A DNA stretch of 5,917 bases from Actinomycetes bacterium (lineage in GTDB: Bacteria > Actinomycetota > Acidimicrobiia > Acidimicrobiales > RAAP-2). This document shows, piece after piece, positions 1 to 5,616 of the stretch. Position numbers and translations under genes: made by a program. The stretch is from NCBI GenBank assembly GCA_021791615.1, contig JAJYWG010000490.1:1-5917 (forward strand). Direction: 5' to 3'. Under the pieces are notes generated by a model, which saw only the letters and a program-made list of their open reading frames with translations, made no database searches and was not told the DNA's origin. Each line of letters starts with the position of its first letter. Position 1 is the stretch's first letter.

Positions 1-989
1 AACCTCGGAGCTGACGCTCCGAGCAGGGCTTCGCCCCGCACCCCGACCTCGCGTCGCGACCACTGGCCCGAGGATGGCACCGGTAATTCTCTTGTCAGCT
101 TGCGTCTATCTGTCACCGGCGCGCCACCGCGGTCGTCCACCGGCATCGCCCGGTACCTGGCGTCAACGCGCGTGGGGTCTTTTCCTCCCGACATGGCGAT
201 GTCGACGCCCGAACGCGCCAAGATGGTCTGGATCACCGACCGAGCTTGCGGCGCCAGCTCGGAGAGGGGCCGGTTGCGGTGGCGGCGCTCGCCGAGGTCC
301 ACCTCGGCCATGGCACCGAGCCCGATGCGTCGTGCCACGTCGATGAGCGCGGCCACGTCGACTCCGTAGTCGGAAGGCAGCGCCAGGCCGTCGAGCACGG
401 ACCGCCGAGCCGCGATCTCGCCGGCCAGCGGTTGCCCGAAGCAGGCGAGGTCCGGTTGGAGCAGTGCCAGGAGCGGCTTGGCCGCAAGCTCGGTGACCCT
501 GCCCCCTTCCCCGGGCATCCCGGCGAGTGGCCGGCGGTAGGTGGCCTTCACGAAACCGATGCTCCGGTCGCTGAGCAACGGTCCGAGCAGTCCGACGACG
601 AAATGTGACGAGAAGGACTCGATGTCGGCGTCCAAGAAGACCACGAGATCCCCGCGGCTCTCGGCCAAAGCGGTCGCCATCGCCGCACCCTTCCCGGGTG
701 CAGAGCCTGCGGGCACCGCCACCGGCAGCACCGTGGCACCAGCAGTGGCTGCGACCGAGGCGGTGGCATCGCAGGAACGGTCGTCCACGACGAGGATCTC
801 GTCGACGAGGCGGACGTTGCCTGCAAGGTCTTCTCTGATGGTCGCCACGATGCGGCCGATCGTGGTCGCTTCGTCGCGGGCGGGCAGGCACACCGAGATT
901 GTCACGGCTTTCTTCGCCTGTGCGAGCGCCTGAGCCGTGAACTTCCAGTGGGAGAATCGCCGCGGGCCGGCCAGCCCGCCGGAGCTCAC
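1..989 (-). CDS. gpgS: glucosyl-3-phosphoglycerate synthase-like glycosyltransferase (GT81), open at left edge
   Basis: By family, it transfers glucose from an NDP-glucose to 3-phosphoglycerate in the cytoplasm, the first step toward glucosylglycerate or methylglucose lipopolysaccharides. The frame was read by hand and is uninterrupted from GTG 989 to base 1 (about 329 residues). GT-A fold signs in order are the strand TISVCLPARDEATTI (about 31-45), PGKG with Lys100, the metal-binding DAD at 120-122, GGRVTELAAKPLL with Arg164 and Thr166 (acceptor site in mycobacterial GpgS), and ERRHRNRPL with Arg235 and His237. These match the order and content of mycobacterial GpgS (about 324 aa). The GTG start overlaps the folE stop as GTGA, which implies translational coupling. 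No clear Shine-Dalgarno is present; an in-frame GTG at 998 is an alternative. The expected C-terminus falls near base 80, but no stop occurs there, and the tail contains rare TTA and AGA codons. Function is inferred from motifs; a related NDP-sugar transferase is possible. Confidence 0.85.
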   Translation of the reverse strand, partial: MSSGGLAGPRRFSHWKFTAQALAQAKKAVTISVCLPARDEATTIGRIVATIREDLAGNVRLVDEILVVDDRSCDATASVAATAGATVLPVAVPAGSAPGKGAAMATALAESRGDLVVFLDADIESFSSHFVVGLLGPLLSDRSIGFVKATYRRPLAGMPGEGGRVTELAAKPLLALLQPDLACFGQPLAGEIAARRSVLDGLALPSDYGVDVAALIDVARRIGLGAMAEVDLGERRHRNRPLSELAPQARSVIQTILARSGVDIAMSGGKDPTRVDARYRAMPVDDRGGAPVTDRRKLTRELPVPSSGQWSRREVGVRGEALLGASAPR

Positions 990-1606
990 GGACAGCACCC
1001 GACGATCGAGAAGAACTCCGCACGGGTCCGCTCGTCGTCGCGGACGATCCCGCCGAGCGCCGAGGTGACCGTCTTCGATCCCGCGGCACGAACCCCGCGC
1101 AGCGACATGCAGGCGTGCTCTGCCTCGAGGACCACGCCGACACCCTTGGGATGAAGGGCCCGTTCCAACGACTGGGCGACCTGGGTGGTGAGGCGTTCTT
1201 GGACCTGAAGACGCCGGGAGTAGTGGGCCACCACCCTTGCCAGCTTGGACAGACCGATGAGCCGATCCCCAGGCAGGTAGCCGACGTGGGCGAGGCCTGC
1301 GAAGGGAAGGAGGTGATGCTCGCACAACGAGGAGAAGGGGATCGAACGGGCCACGACCAGCTCGTCGTACCCCTCGACGTTGGCGAACGAGGTGGCCTCG
1401 AAGGGCTCTGGCGTGAGGAGCTCGGCATACGCGCGAGCGACGCGGGTCGGCGTGTCGGCGAGCCCGTCGCCGTCTCGGTCGACGCCCAGCGCGTCGAGCA
1501 GCTCGGAGACGGCGCGGGCTGCCCGCTGCAGGTCGATCTCGGACGGGACCTGCAGAAGCCCCAGGGTGTGCCGGCCCTCGTGGTGGTGGGTAGCGGTGAT
1601 CGCCAT
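986..1606 (-). CDS. folE: GTP cyclohydrolase I (FolE, zinc-dependent type IA)
   Basis: It converts GTP to 7,8-dihydroneopterin triphosphate, the first step of tetrahydrofolate and pterin synthesis, in the cytoplasm as a homodecamer. The 206-aa product has the family's usual length. The zinc ligands are visible as Cys95 and His98 in CEHHLLPF and Cys166 in ACMSLRGV. The 71-residue spacing between the two cysteines equals that of E. coli FolE (Cys110, Cys181). His97 is the counterpart of the catalytic His112. Other signatures are DTPTRVARAY (51-60) and GDRLIGLSKLARVV (113-126). The ATG start is supported by AAGGAG at 1613-1618, six bases upstream. The N-terminus MAITATHHHEGRH is unusually histidine-rich. 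The gene is divergent from the HTH regulator and ends in a GTGA overlap with gpgS. A palindrome covering its promoter implies repression control. Confidence 0.97.
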   Translation of the reverse strand: MAITATHHHEGRHTLGLLQVPSEIDLQRAARAVSELLDALGVDRDGDGLADTPTRVARAYAELLTPEPFEATSFANVEGYDELVVARSIPFSSLCEHHLLPFAGLAHVGYLPGDRLIGLSKLARVVAHYSRRLQVQERLTTQVAQSLERALHPKGVGVVLEAEHACMSLRGVRAAGSKTVTSALGGIVRDDERTRAEFFSIVGCCP

Positions 1607-1612
1607 CGACGT

Positions 1613-1618
1613 CTCCTT
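1613..1618 (-). promoter_or_regulatory. folE ribosome binding site
   Basis: The minus strand reads AAGGAG six bases before ATG 1606, which fixes the folE start. It directly abuts the palindrome at 1619-1646, so a protein bound there would also sit at the edge of the translation start region. Confidence 0.8.
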
Positions 1619-1646
1619 TCTAAGATCAACTACTGTTCATCTTAGA
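1619..1646. promoter_or_regulatory. 28-bp palindromic operator candidate between folE and the regulator
   Basis: The left arm TCTAAGATCAAC (1619-1630) and right arm GTTCATCTTAGA (1635-1646) are inverted copies, matching at 11 of 12 positions around a 4-base centre TACT. The outer 8 bp of each arm are perfect. The element lies in an AT-rich island within GC-rich DNA. It covers the proposed folE -10 box and transcription start and stops next to the folE ribosome binding site, a classic place for a repressor to act. The divergent HTH gene is the obvious candidate for the binding protein; that pairing is inference. Confidence 0.75.
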
Positions 1647-1669
1647 TAGCGGACCATGTGTTCCGTCAA
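1639..1669 (-). promoter_or_regulatory. probable folE-gpgS promoter
   Basis: On the minus strand, TTGACG at 1669-1664 matches the -35 consensus at five of six bases. TAAGAT at 1644-1639 is a -10 candidate (four of six) after a 19-bp spacer, slightly longer than ideal. TCTAAG two bases upstream, with a 17-bp spacer, is a poorer hexamer. The -10 box lies inside the palindrome. The predicted transcript would have a leader of roughly 25 nt. Confidence 0.5.
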
Positions 1670-1682
1670 CTTCGACATGTTT

Positions 1683-1688
1683 TAGAAT
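1683..1688 (+). promoter_or_regulatory. -10 box for the HTH regulator, possibly leaderless
   Basis: TAGAAT matches the TATAAT consensus at five of six bases and lies eight bases before the in-frame GTG at 1697. That spacing would give a leaderless or near-leaderless transcript, which is common in actinobacteria. No convincing -35 is seen 16-18 bp upstream. Confidence 0.45.
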
Positions 1689-1696
1689 GGGTGGTC

Positions 1697-2419
1697 GTGG
1701 AAGCCGACACCGACTCCGGGCCCGACACACTGGCCGCGCTGGCGGTGCTGAACGAGCCGCTGCGCCGACGCGTCTACGAGCATGTGGCGTCTTCGCCAGG
1801 TGGTGAAGTGAGCCGCGATGGCGTCGCGGTCGCCCTCGGCGTACCGCGCTCGGTCGCCGTGTTCCACCTCGACAAGCTGGTGGACGCCGGCCTGCTCGAG
1901 GTCCGCTTCCACCGACCTCCCGGGCGGGGTGGCCCGGGGGCGGGTCGACCGGCCAAGTGGTACCGCCGGGCGTCAGGCGAGCTCACCGTGAGTGTGCCCG
2001 AGCGCCGCTACGTCCTCGCCGCCGAGCTCCTCGCCCGTGCGGTCGAACGGGTCGACGGGGTTGCCGGTGACCTCGCCATCGGTGACCTGCTCGCCGATGT
2101 CGCCCGGATGCATGGCCACGACATCGGCCGCGACCTTCGCCCGTCACCGACCGGGGCCCCACTCGGCGAATCTCAGCCGGCGCTGATCGAGCGTCTGGTC
2201 GGCTTGCTCGCCCGCCACGGCTACGAGCCGAGGCTGGCTGGCGGAGTGGTCACGATGGCCAACTGCCCCTTCCATGCCCTGGCGGAGGAACACCGCGACC
2301 TGGTCTGCCACATGAACCACGAGCTGCTCTCTGGTGTCGTCGAGGAGGCGGGTCTCGCCCCTGGGGCCGTCCGCCTCGACCCCGAGCCCGGACGCTGCTG
2401 CGTCACTATCGTCGCCTGA
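1697..2419 (+). CDS. SufR-like winged-helix regulator with C-terminal cysteine (Fe-S/metal) domain
   Basis: This is probably a cytoplasmic DNA-binding sensor. From GTG 1697 it has 240 residues. Residues 11-70 form an ArsR/SufR-type winged HTH (LNEPLRRRVYEHV, then the recognition segment RSVAVFHLDKLVDAGLLE). The wing/linker GPGAGRPAKWYRR (80-91) is typical of actinobacterial SufR-like regulators. The C-terminal part has NCPFH (Cys190), VCHMNH (Cys204, His205, His208) and RCC (Cys234, Cys235). This spacing of cysteines resembles the cluster-binding region of SufR, so an Fe-S cluster or metal ligand is likely but unproven. GTG 1697 is preferred because a -10 box (1683-1688) sits just upstream; the frame is open from GTG 1658 (253 aa), and GTG 1691 is also possible. 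It is divergent from folE with a palindrome between them, so it probably controls folE-gpgS and perhaps itself. The inducer is unknown. Confidence 0.85.
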   Translation: MEADTDSGPDTLAALAVLNEPLRRRVYEHVASSPGGEVSRDGVAVALGVPRSVAVFHLDKLVDAGLLEVRFHRPPGRGGPGAGRPAKWYRRASGELTVSVPERRYVLAAELLARAVERVDGVAGDLAIGDLLADVARMHGHDIGRDLRPSPTGAPLGESQPALIERLVGLLARHGYEPRLAGGVVTMANCPFHALAEEHRDLVCHMNHELLSGVVEEAGLAPGAVRLDPEPGRCCVTIVA

Positions 2420-2470
2420 GGCCGCCGGTGTCACCGACGTCTCACCGGGACCGGTCGATCCCACTGATTC

Positions 2471-2932
2471 TCAGCGCAGCGGGTTCTCGCCTCCGCGCTC
2501 TCCAGCCGGGCGAGTCCCGAAGATGCGCCGCTCCGACTCGGCGATGCGGACGTCGTTGATGCTCGCTTCTCGGCGGGACATCAGGCCGTGCTCGTCGAAC
2601 TCCCACAGCTCGTTGCCATAGCTGCGCCACCACTGGCCGCTCGCATCGTGGCTCTCGTACTGGTAGCGCACGGCAATCCGGTTGCCGTCGAAGGCCCACA
2701 GGTCCTTGCGCAGCGCGTAGTCGAGCTCGCGTGCCCACTTCTGACGGAGGAACGCGACGATCTCAGCCCGGCCGGTGACGAAGGTGTCGCGGTTGCGCCA
2801 CACCGAATCCTCGCTGTAGGCGAGGGCGACGCGTTCGGGGTCGCGGCTGTTCCAGGCGTCCTCGGCGCCCTTGACCTTCTGGAGCGCCGTGTCCCTCGAG
2901 AAGGGGCGTAGCGGTGGGCGTTGTTCGGTCAT
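2471..2932 (-). CDS. DUF1348 family protein (NTF2-like/SnoaL-like fold)
   Basis: This is a 153-aa soluble protein with the characteristic DUF1348 pattern. An N-terminal helix ([21 protein letters not shown]) is followed by [21 protein letters not shown], then [17 protein letters not shown]. The conserved core is [20 protein letters not shown] and ASINDVRI. The NTF2 fold forms a cone-shaped pocket; no activity has been firmly assigned to this family, and none is claimed here. ATG 2932 is chosen because AAGGAG (2940-2945) lies seven bases upstream and family homology begins there, although the frame is open far upstream. It follows the channel gene by 56 bp and may be its last co-transcribed partner. 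A link to nitrate respiration rests on position alone. Confidence 0.9.
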   Translation of the reverse strand: MTEQRPPLRPFSRDTALQKVKGAEDAWNSRDPERVALAYSEDSVWRNRDTFVTGRAEIVAFLRQKWARELDYALRKDLWAFDGNRIAVRYQYESHDASGQWWRSYGNELWEFDEHGLMSRREASINDVRIAESERRIFGTRPAGERGGENPLR

Positions 2933-2939
2933 GGTCGAT

Positions 2940-2945
2940 CTCCTT
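2940..2945 (-). promoter_or_regulatory. ribosome binding site of the DUF1348 gene
   Basis: AAGGAG on the minus strand lies seven bases before ATG 2932. It decides the start against a long in-frame upstream extension that is a shadow of the channel gene. Confidence 0.75.
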
Positions 2946-2988
2946 CTTCCTCGGCGCGAGCGTCTCGTGGGGCAAGCTGGGCGCGCGC

Positions 2989-4047
2989 TCACAGGGGGAC
3001 TCCGCGCATCGGCCGCCGGTGAGCGACGAGCACCCGCACGAGGGCGGCGCCCATCAACACGAGCACGGCGACCCACGCGGCGACCCCGACCCACACCCAC
3101 ACCCGGGCGATCGACGCCATGAACCCGAGTCCAGGGACGCGCCCGAGGCTGAAGGAGGCAACGGTGTACATGCCGAGGGGGAACACGACGTTCCACAGTC
3201 TCGGCTCGTAGGTGCGCGGGTAGCGGCGCAGCACGTAGCGCCAGAAGCCCAAGAGCACGAGCAGGGGGATCCACCAGGTGCCGAACGCCCACAGCACCAC
3301 GGACAGGCCGGTGACGAACGGTCGTAGCAGCGCCACGAGCACCGTCGCTCGAGGGTCGCGGAGAACGAGGATCCCCGCTGCAGCCCGGACACTGATGGCG
3401 GTCGCGCCCATGGCGATCCAGTAGGCCGGCCCCATCTCGGCAGGGGTGACCTCGATCAAGAGGAGCCGTAGGAAGATGATGACGATGAGGACGAGGTAGA
3501 GCATGACGCCCAGCCCCCACAGACAGACCGCTATGGCCGGTAGGTCAGCCCGAAGCCACGATGCGGGGGCGCTCGGCGTGACGGCGGCCGCCACGATGGA
3601 CAGAGACTGGGTGGCGACGACCCACACCAGCCAGGTTCCGTTGATCTCGCCGAGCACCGGTCGGCGGGCGGCGGCAACGATCGACCACGGCAGCGCGTAG
3701 GTGAGCCCGACCCACACGACGGCCGCGGCGGCGCCGAGCGCAAAGGCGACGAGGGGATCGCCGGCCAGCACGAGGCGGACGGCGAGCACATCGGTGCCGG
3801 CAACCACGGTGAAGAACGCCATGGCGGTGGTCGGGTCGGCCGCGCTCTGGCGGACAAAGGACCTGTAGAACGCGAAGCGCGCCGCGTAGGCGAGCACCAG
3901 CGCGACGAAGGCGGCGACCGTCACGCCGAGGATGACCTGGGAGAGCAGCTGGTAGCCGAGGAGGTCCGCGCCGATCGAGACGATGCCCGTCGCCATCACC
4001 CAGGCGAAGTAGCCGGGGTCGAGGGTGGCGAGGTTTCGACGCACCAT
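2989..4047 (-). CDS. TehA/SLAC1-family membrane channel or transporter (TDT family)
   Basis: This is an integral membrane protein of 352 aa with about ten hydrophobic segments, the usual size for the tellurite-resistance/dicarboxylate transporter (TDT) family. Family-type stretches in order are [18 protein letters not shown] in the first helix, [20 protein letters not shown] mid-protein, [13 protein letters not shown], and [18 protein letters not shown] near the C-terminus. Characterised relatives include bacterial TehA and the plant anion channel SLAC1, which passes chloride and nitrate; others move dicarboxylates or sulfite. The substrate cannot be read from the sequence. ATG 4047 is preferred because homology begins there and a GGCGGG stretch lies just before it. 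The frame is open to GTG 4173, which would add a 42-residue charged, proline-rich tail. It follows narI on the same strand, so nitrate or nitrite movement is an attractive inference. Confidence 0.85.
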   Translation of the reverse strand: MVRRNLATLDPGYFAWVMATGIVSIGADLLGYQLLSQVILGVTVAAFVALVLAYAARFAFYRSFVRQSAADPTTAMAFFTVVAGTDVLAVRLVLAGDPLVAFALGAAAAVVWVGLTYALPWSIVAAARRPVLGEINGTWLVWVVATQSLSIVAAAVTPSAPASWLRADLPAIAVCLWGLGVMLYLVLIVIIFLRLLLIEVTPAEMGPAYWIAMGATAISVRAAAGILVLRDPRATVLVALLRPFVTGLSVVLWAFGTWWIPLLVLLGFWRYVLRRYPRTYEPRLWNVVFPLGMYTVASFSLGRVPGLGFMASIARVWVWVGVAAWVAVLVLMGAALVRVLVAHRRPMRGVPL

Positions 4048-4203
4048 CCCGCCTGGCACCGGCAAGGAAGCGGTGCGCCTCTGCTGCTCGCCTCGTCGGG
4101 CTTCCCGGAGCTCGGGGTCAGGCCGGGCTTCTGGCGAGGGACCGCCTGACGCGCCGAGCCAGCTCACCGCCACATCCCGCAGCCCGGCGTCGCCATCGCG
4201 GAT

Positions 4204-4221
4204 CCTCGGCGTGGGCCGAGG
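4204..4221 (-). terminator. stem-loop after narI, possible terminator or mRNA 3' end
   Basis: CCTCGGC (4204-4210) and GCCGAGG (4215-4221) form a perfect 7-bp stem with a 4-base loop, four bases past the narI stop. No U-tract follows, as is common in actinobacteria, so it could be a weak terminator or a stabilising 3' end. It suggests that the channel gene may have its own promoter in 4048-4203, where no clear -35/-10 pair is visible. Confidence 0.45.
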
Positions 4222-4225
4222 CGGC

Positions 4226-4978
4226 TCAATAGTGCACCCCGATCCGACGCCACCGCCGCCCGCTCGTCCCCGGTTCGTTGGGTCGCGTGGCGCGGCGACT
4301 GCGGTAGACGACGAAGGGCCGCCACATGTACCAGACCGGGGCGCTCCAGGCGTGCACGAGCCGGGTGAAGGGCCAGGCGGCGATGATGAGCCACGCCAGG
4401 CTCACGTGGATCTGGTAGAGCACCGGTGCGCCTGCGATGGCATGGACGTTGGGGTCGCCGGCGAAGAGGCTGCGGAACCACACCGACACGGTGGTCCGGT
4501 AGTTGTAGCCGGCACCGAGGAGGTTGACGCCCGTCGTCATCGCCATGCCGAAGGCGACCTCGATGAGCAGCAGGACCAAGATGAACCAGTCGACGGGGCT
4601 GGTCGTGGCGCGCACCCGGGTGACGAAGATCCGTCGGCCTGCCAGGATGGCGATGCCGATGAGGACGCCAACCACGGCGACGGTGCCTGCAGAGGCTGAG
4701 AACCACCGGTACACCGGTTCGGAGATGCCGATCGCCTTGGTCCACGTCGAAGGGATGAGGATCCCGATGACGTGGCCGCCGATGGCGAGGAACGTCGCGT
4801 AGTGGAAGATCGGCCCGCCCCAGCGGAGCCAACGCTTCTCCTGGAGCTCGGTGGAGCGGGTGGTCCATCCGAACTGGTCGTAGCGGTAGCGCCAGATGTG
4901 TCCGATCACGAAGATCGCGATCGCGACGTAGGGGATGACGGCCCACCAGAAGATCTCGAGGCCCGAGACGCCGCTCAC
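4226..4978 (-). CDS. narI: respiratory nitrate reductase gamma subunit (cytochrome b, NarI)
   Basis: This membrane diheme cytochrome b takes electrons from quinol and passes them to NarH and then NarG at the cytoplasmic face. The 250-aa product has five hydrophobic segments, the family norm. All four heme-ligand histidines are visible: His59 and His69 (HYATFLAIGGH), and His191 and His209 (QIHVSLAW and RLVHAWSAPVWY). The spacings of 10 and 18 residues equal those of E. coli NarI (56/66 and 187/205). The start is GTG 4978, which overlaps the narJ stop as GTGA; a GGGAG lies ten bases upstream. The frame is open further upstream but is then a shadow of narJ. The tail after RPFVVYRSRR is basic and cytoplasmic. 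Confidence 0.95.
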   Translation of the reverse strand: MSGVSGLEIFWWAVIPYVAIAIFVIGHIWRYRYDQFGWTTRSTELQEKRWLRWGGPIFHYATFLAIGGHVIGILIPSTWTKAIGISEPVYRWFSASAGTVAVVGVLIGIAILAGRRIFVTRVRATTSPVDWFILVLLLIEVAFGMAMTTGVNLLGAGYNYRTTVSVWFRSLFAGDPNVHAIAGAPVLYQIHVSLAWLIIAAWPFTRLVHAWSAPVWYMWRPFVVYRSRRATRPNEPGTSGRRWRRIGVHY

Positions 4979-5616
4979 CGCCGGGTTGCTCCCATCGTGA
5001 CGGCGTGGCCGAGGGTCTCGGGGGGAGCGAAGGGCTCGAGCCCAACTTTCTCCGACGGCGGGCCGTCCGCCCGGTACTGGCGCAGCGCCTCGCGGTCGGT
5101 GCGCGACGGTCCGGGCAGGACACTGCGCACCGCGGCGACGGCGTCGGCGTACGGGCTGTCTTTCTTGACAAGCACGCCGTGAAGGGCGTCGAGGGCCATG
5201 CGGTGCTCGCCGAGCACGGTGGCGCCGGCCGTGCTCGCGGCGGCCAGCTCCAACAGCGCAGGGAGGTAGTCGGGAAGCTCGCCGGGAACGACCCCGAACC
5301 CGGCGTCGCGGAAGGCCTCGACCAAGGCGGTGAGCGCCATGCCCCGCTCGCGCGTGTCGCCGTGACGGTAGTAGGTGAGGTACAGGCAGATCCCGCGGGA
5401 GAGGTCGAAGACGTCCACGTAGGTCTTCGCCGCCTCCACCACCGGCATCGGCGCCAGCCATTCGACAACCCGCTGGAGCTTGGCGCGCGCCGAGGTGCCC
5501 GGGAGCCTCTCGAGAGCCTCCTGCACCGCTGCCAGGTCGCTGGAGAAATCCCCGTCAGGGTAGCTGAGTAGCACCGACGCGCAGCCGAAGATCGTCGCTG
5601 CCACCTGGGGCCTCAT
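4975..5616 (-). CDS. narJ: nitrate reductase assembly chaperone (delta subunit, NarJ)
   Basis: This cytoplasmic chaperone binds NarG during insertion of the molybdenum cofactor and Fe-S cluster and holds the complex until it docks on NarI; it is not part of the final enzyme. The 213-aa all-helical protein shows the family core: SVLLSYPDGDF (14-24), then YVDVFDLSRGICLYLTYY (66-83) followed directly by RHGDTRERG, and ELPDYLPALLEL (113-124). ATG 5616 overlaps the narH stop as ATGA, and the gene ends in a GTGA overlap with narI, so the three are translationally chained. The proline- and charge-rich C-terminus (from about 170) is less conserved in character. Confidence 0.95.
   Translation of the reverse strand: MRPQVAATIFGCASVLLSYPDGDFSSDLAAVQEALERLPGTSARAKLQRVVEWLAPMPVVEAAKTYVDVFDLSRGICLYLTYYRHGDTRERGMALTALVEAFRDAGFGVVPGELPDYLPALLELAAASTAGATVLGEHRMALDALHGVLVKKDSPYADAVAAVRSVLPGPSRTDREALRQYRADGPPSEKVGLEPFAPPETLGHAVTMGATRR

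Noticed and set aside
163..1629. 488-codon minus-strand open frame spanning folE and gpgS
   Set aside because: It is an out-of-frame shadow; the product is Arg/Ser/Pro-rich with no recognisable domain, while the true folE and gpgS frames have full family motifs.
1655..1679. CATGT-N15-ACATG inverted repeat overlapping the folE -35
   Set aside because: Arms of only 5 bp with a long spacer; expected by chance and far weaker than the adjacent 28-bp palindrome.
2425..2448. CCGGTG/CACCGG inverted repeat between the convergent regulator and DUF1348 genes
   Set aside because: Only a 6-bp stem with a 12-base loop and no T-tract; location suits a bidirectional terminator but the sequence alone does not support it.
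2933..3520. In-frame upstream extension of the DUF1348 gene (to 3520)
   Set aside because: The extension is antisense-like low-complexity Arg/Pro sequence overlapping the channel gene; a good ribosome binding site sits right before ATG 2932.
4025..4699. 224-codon plus-strand frame, and a 176-codon one at 1115-1645
   Set aside because: Antisense shadows of narI/channel and folE, with compositions typical of reverse frames of GC-rich genes and no domain.
4979..5461. Upstream in-frame extension of narI and the 434-codon frame at 4164-5468
   Set aside because: Both are shadows of narJ and narI in the wrong frame; NarI homology begins at GTG 4978.
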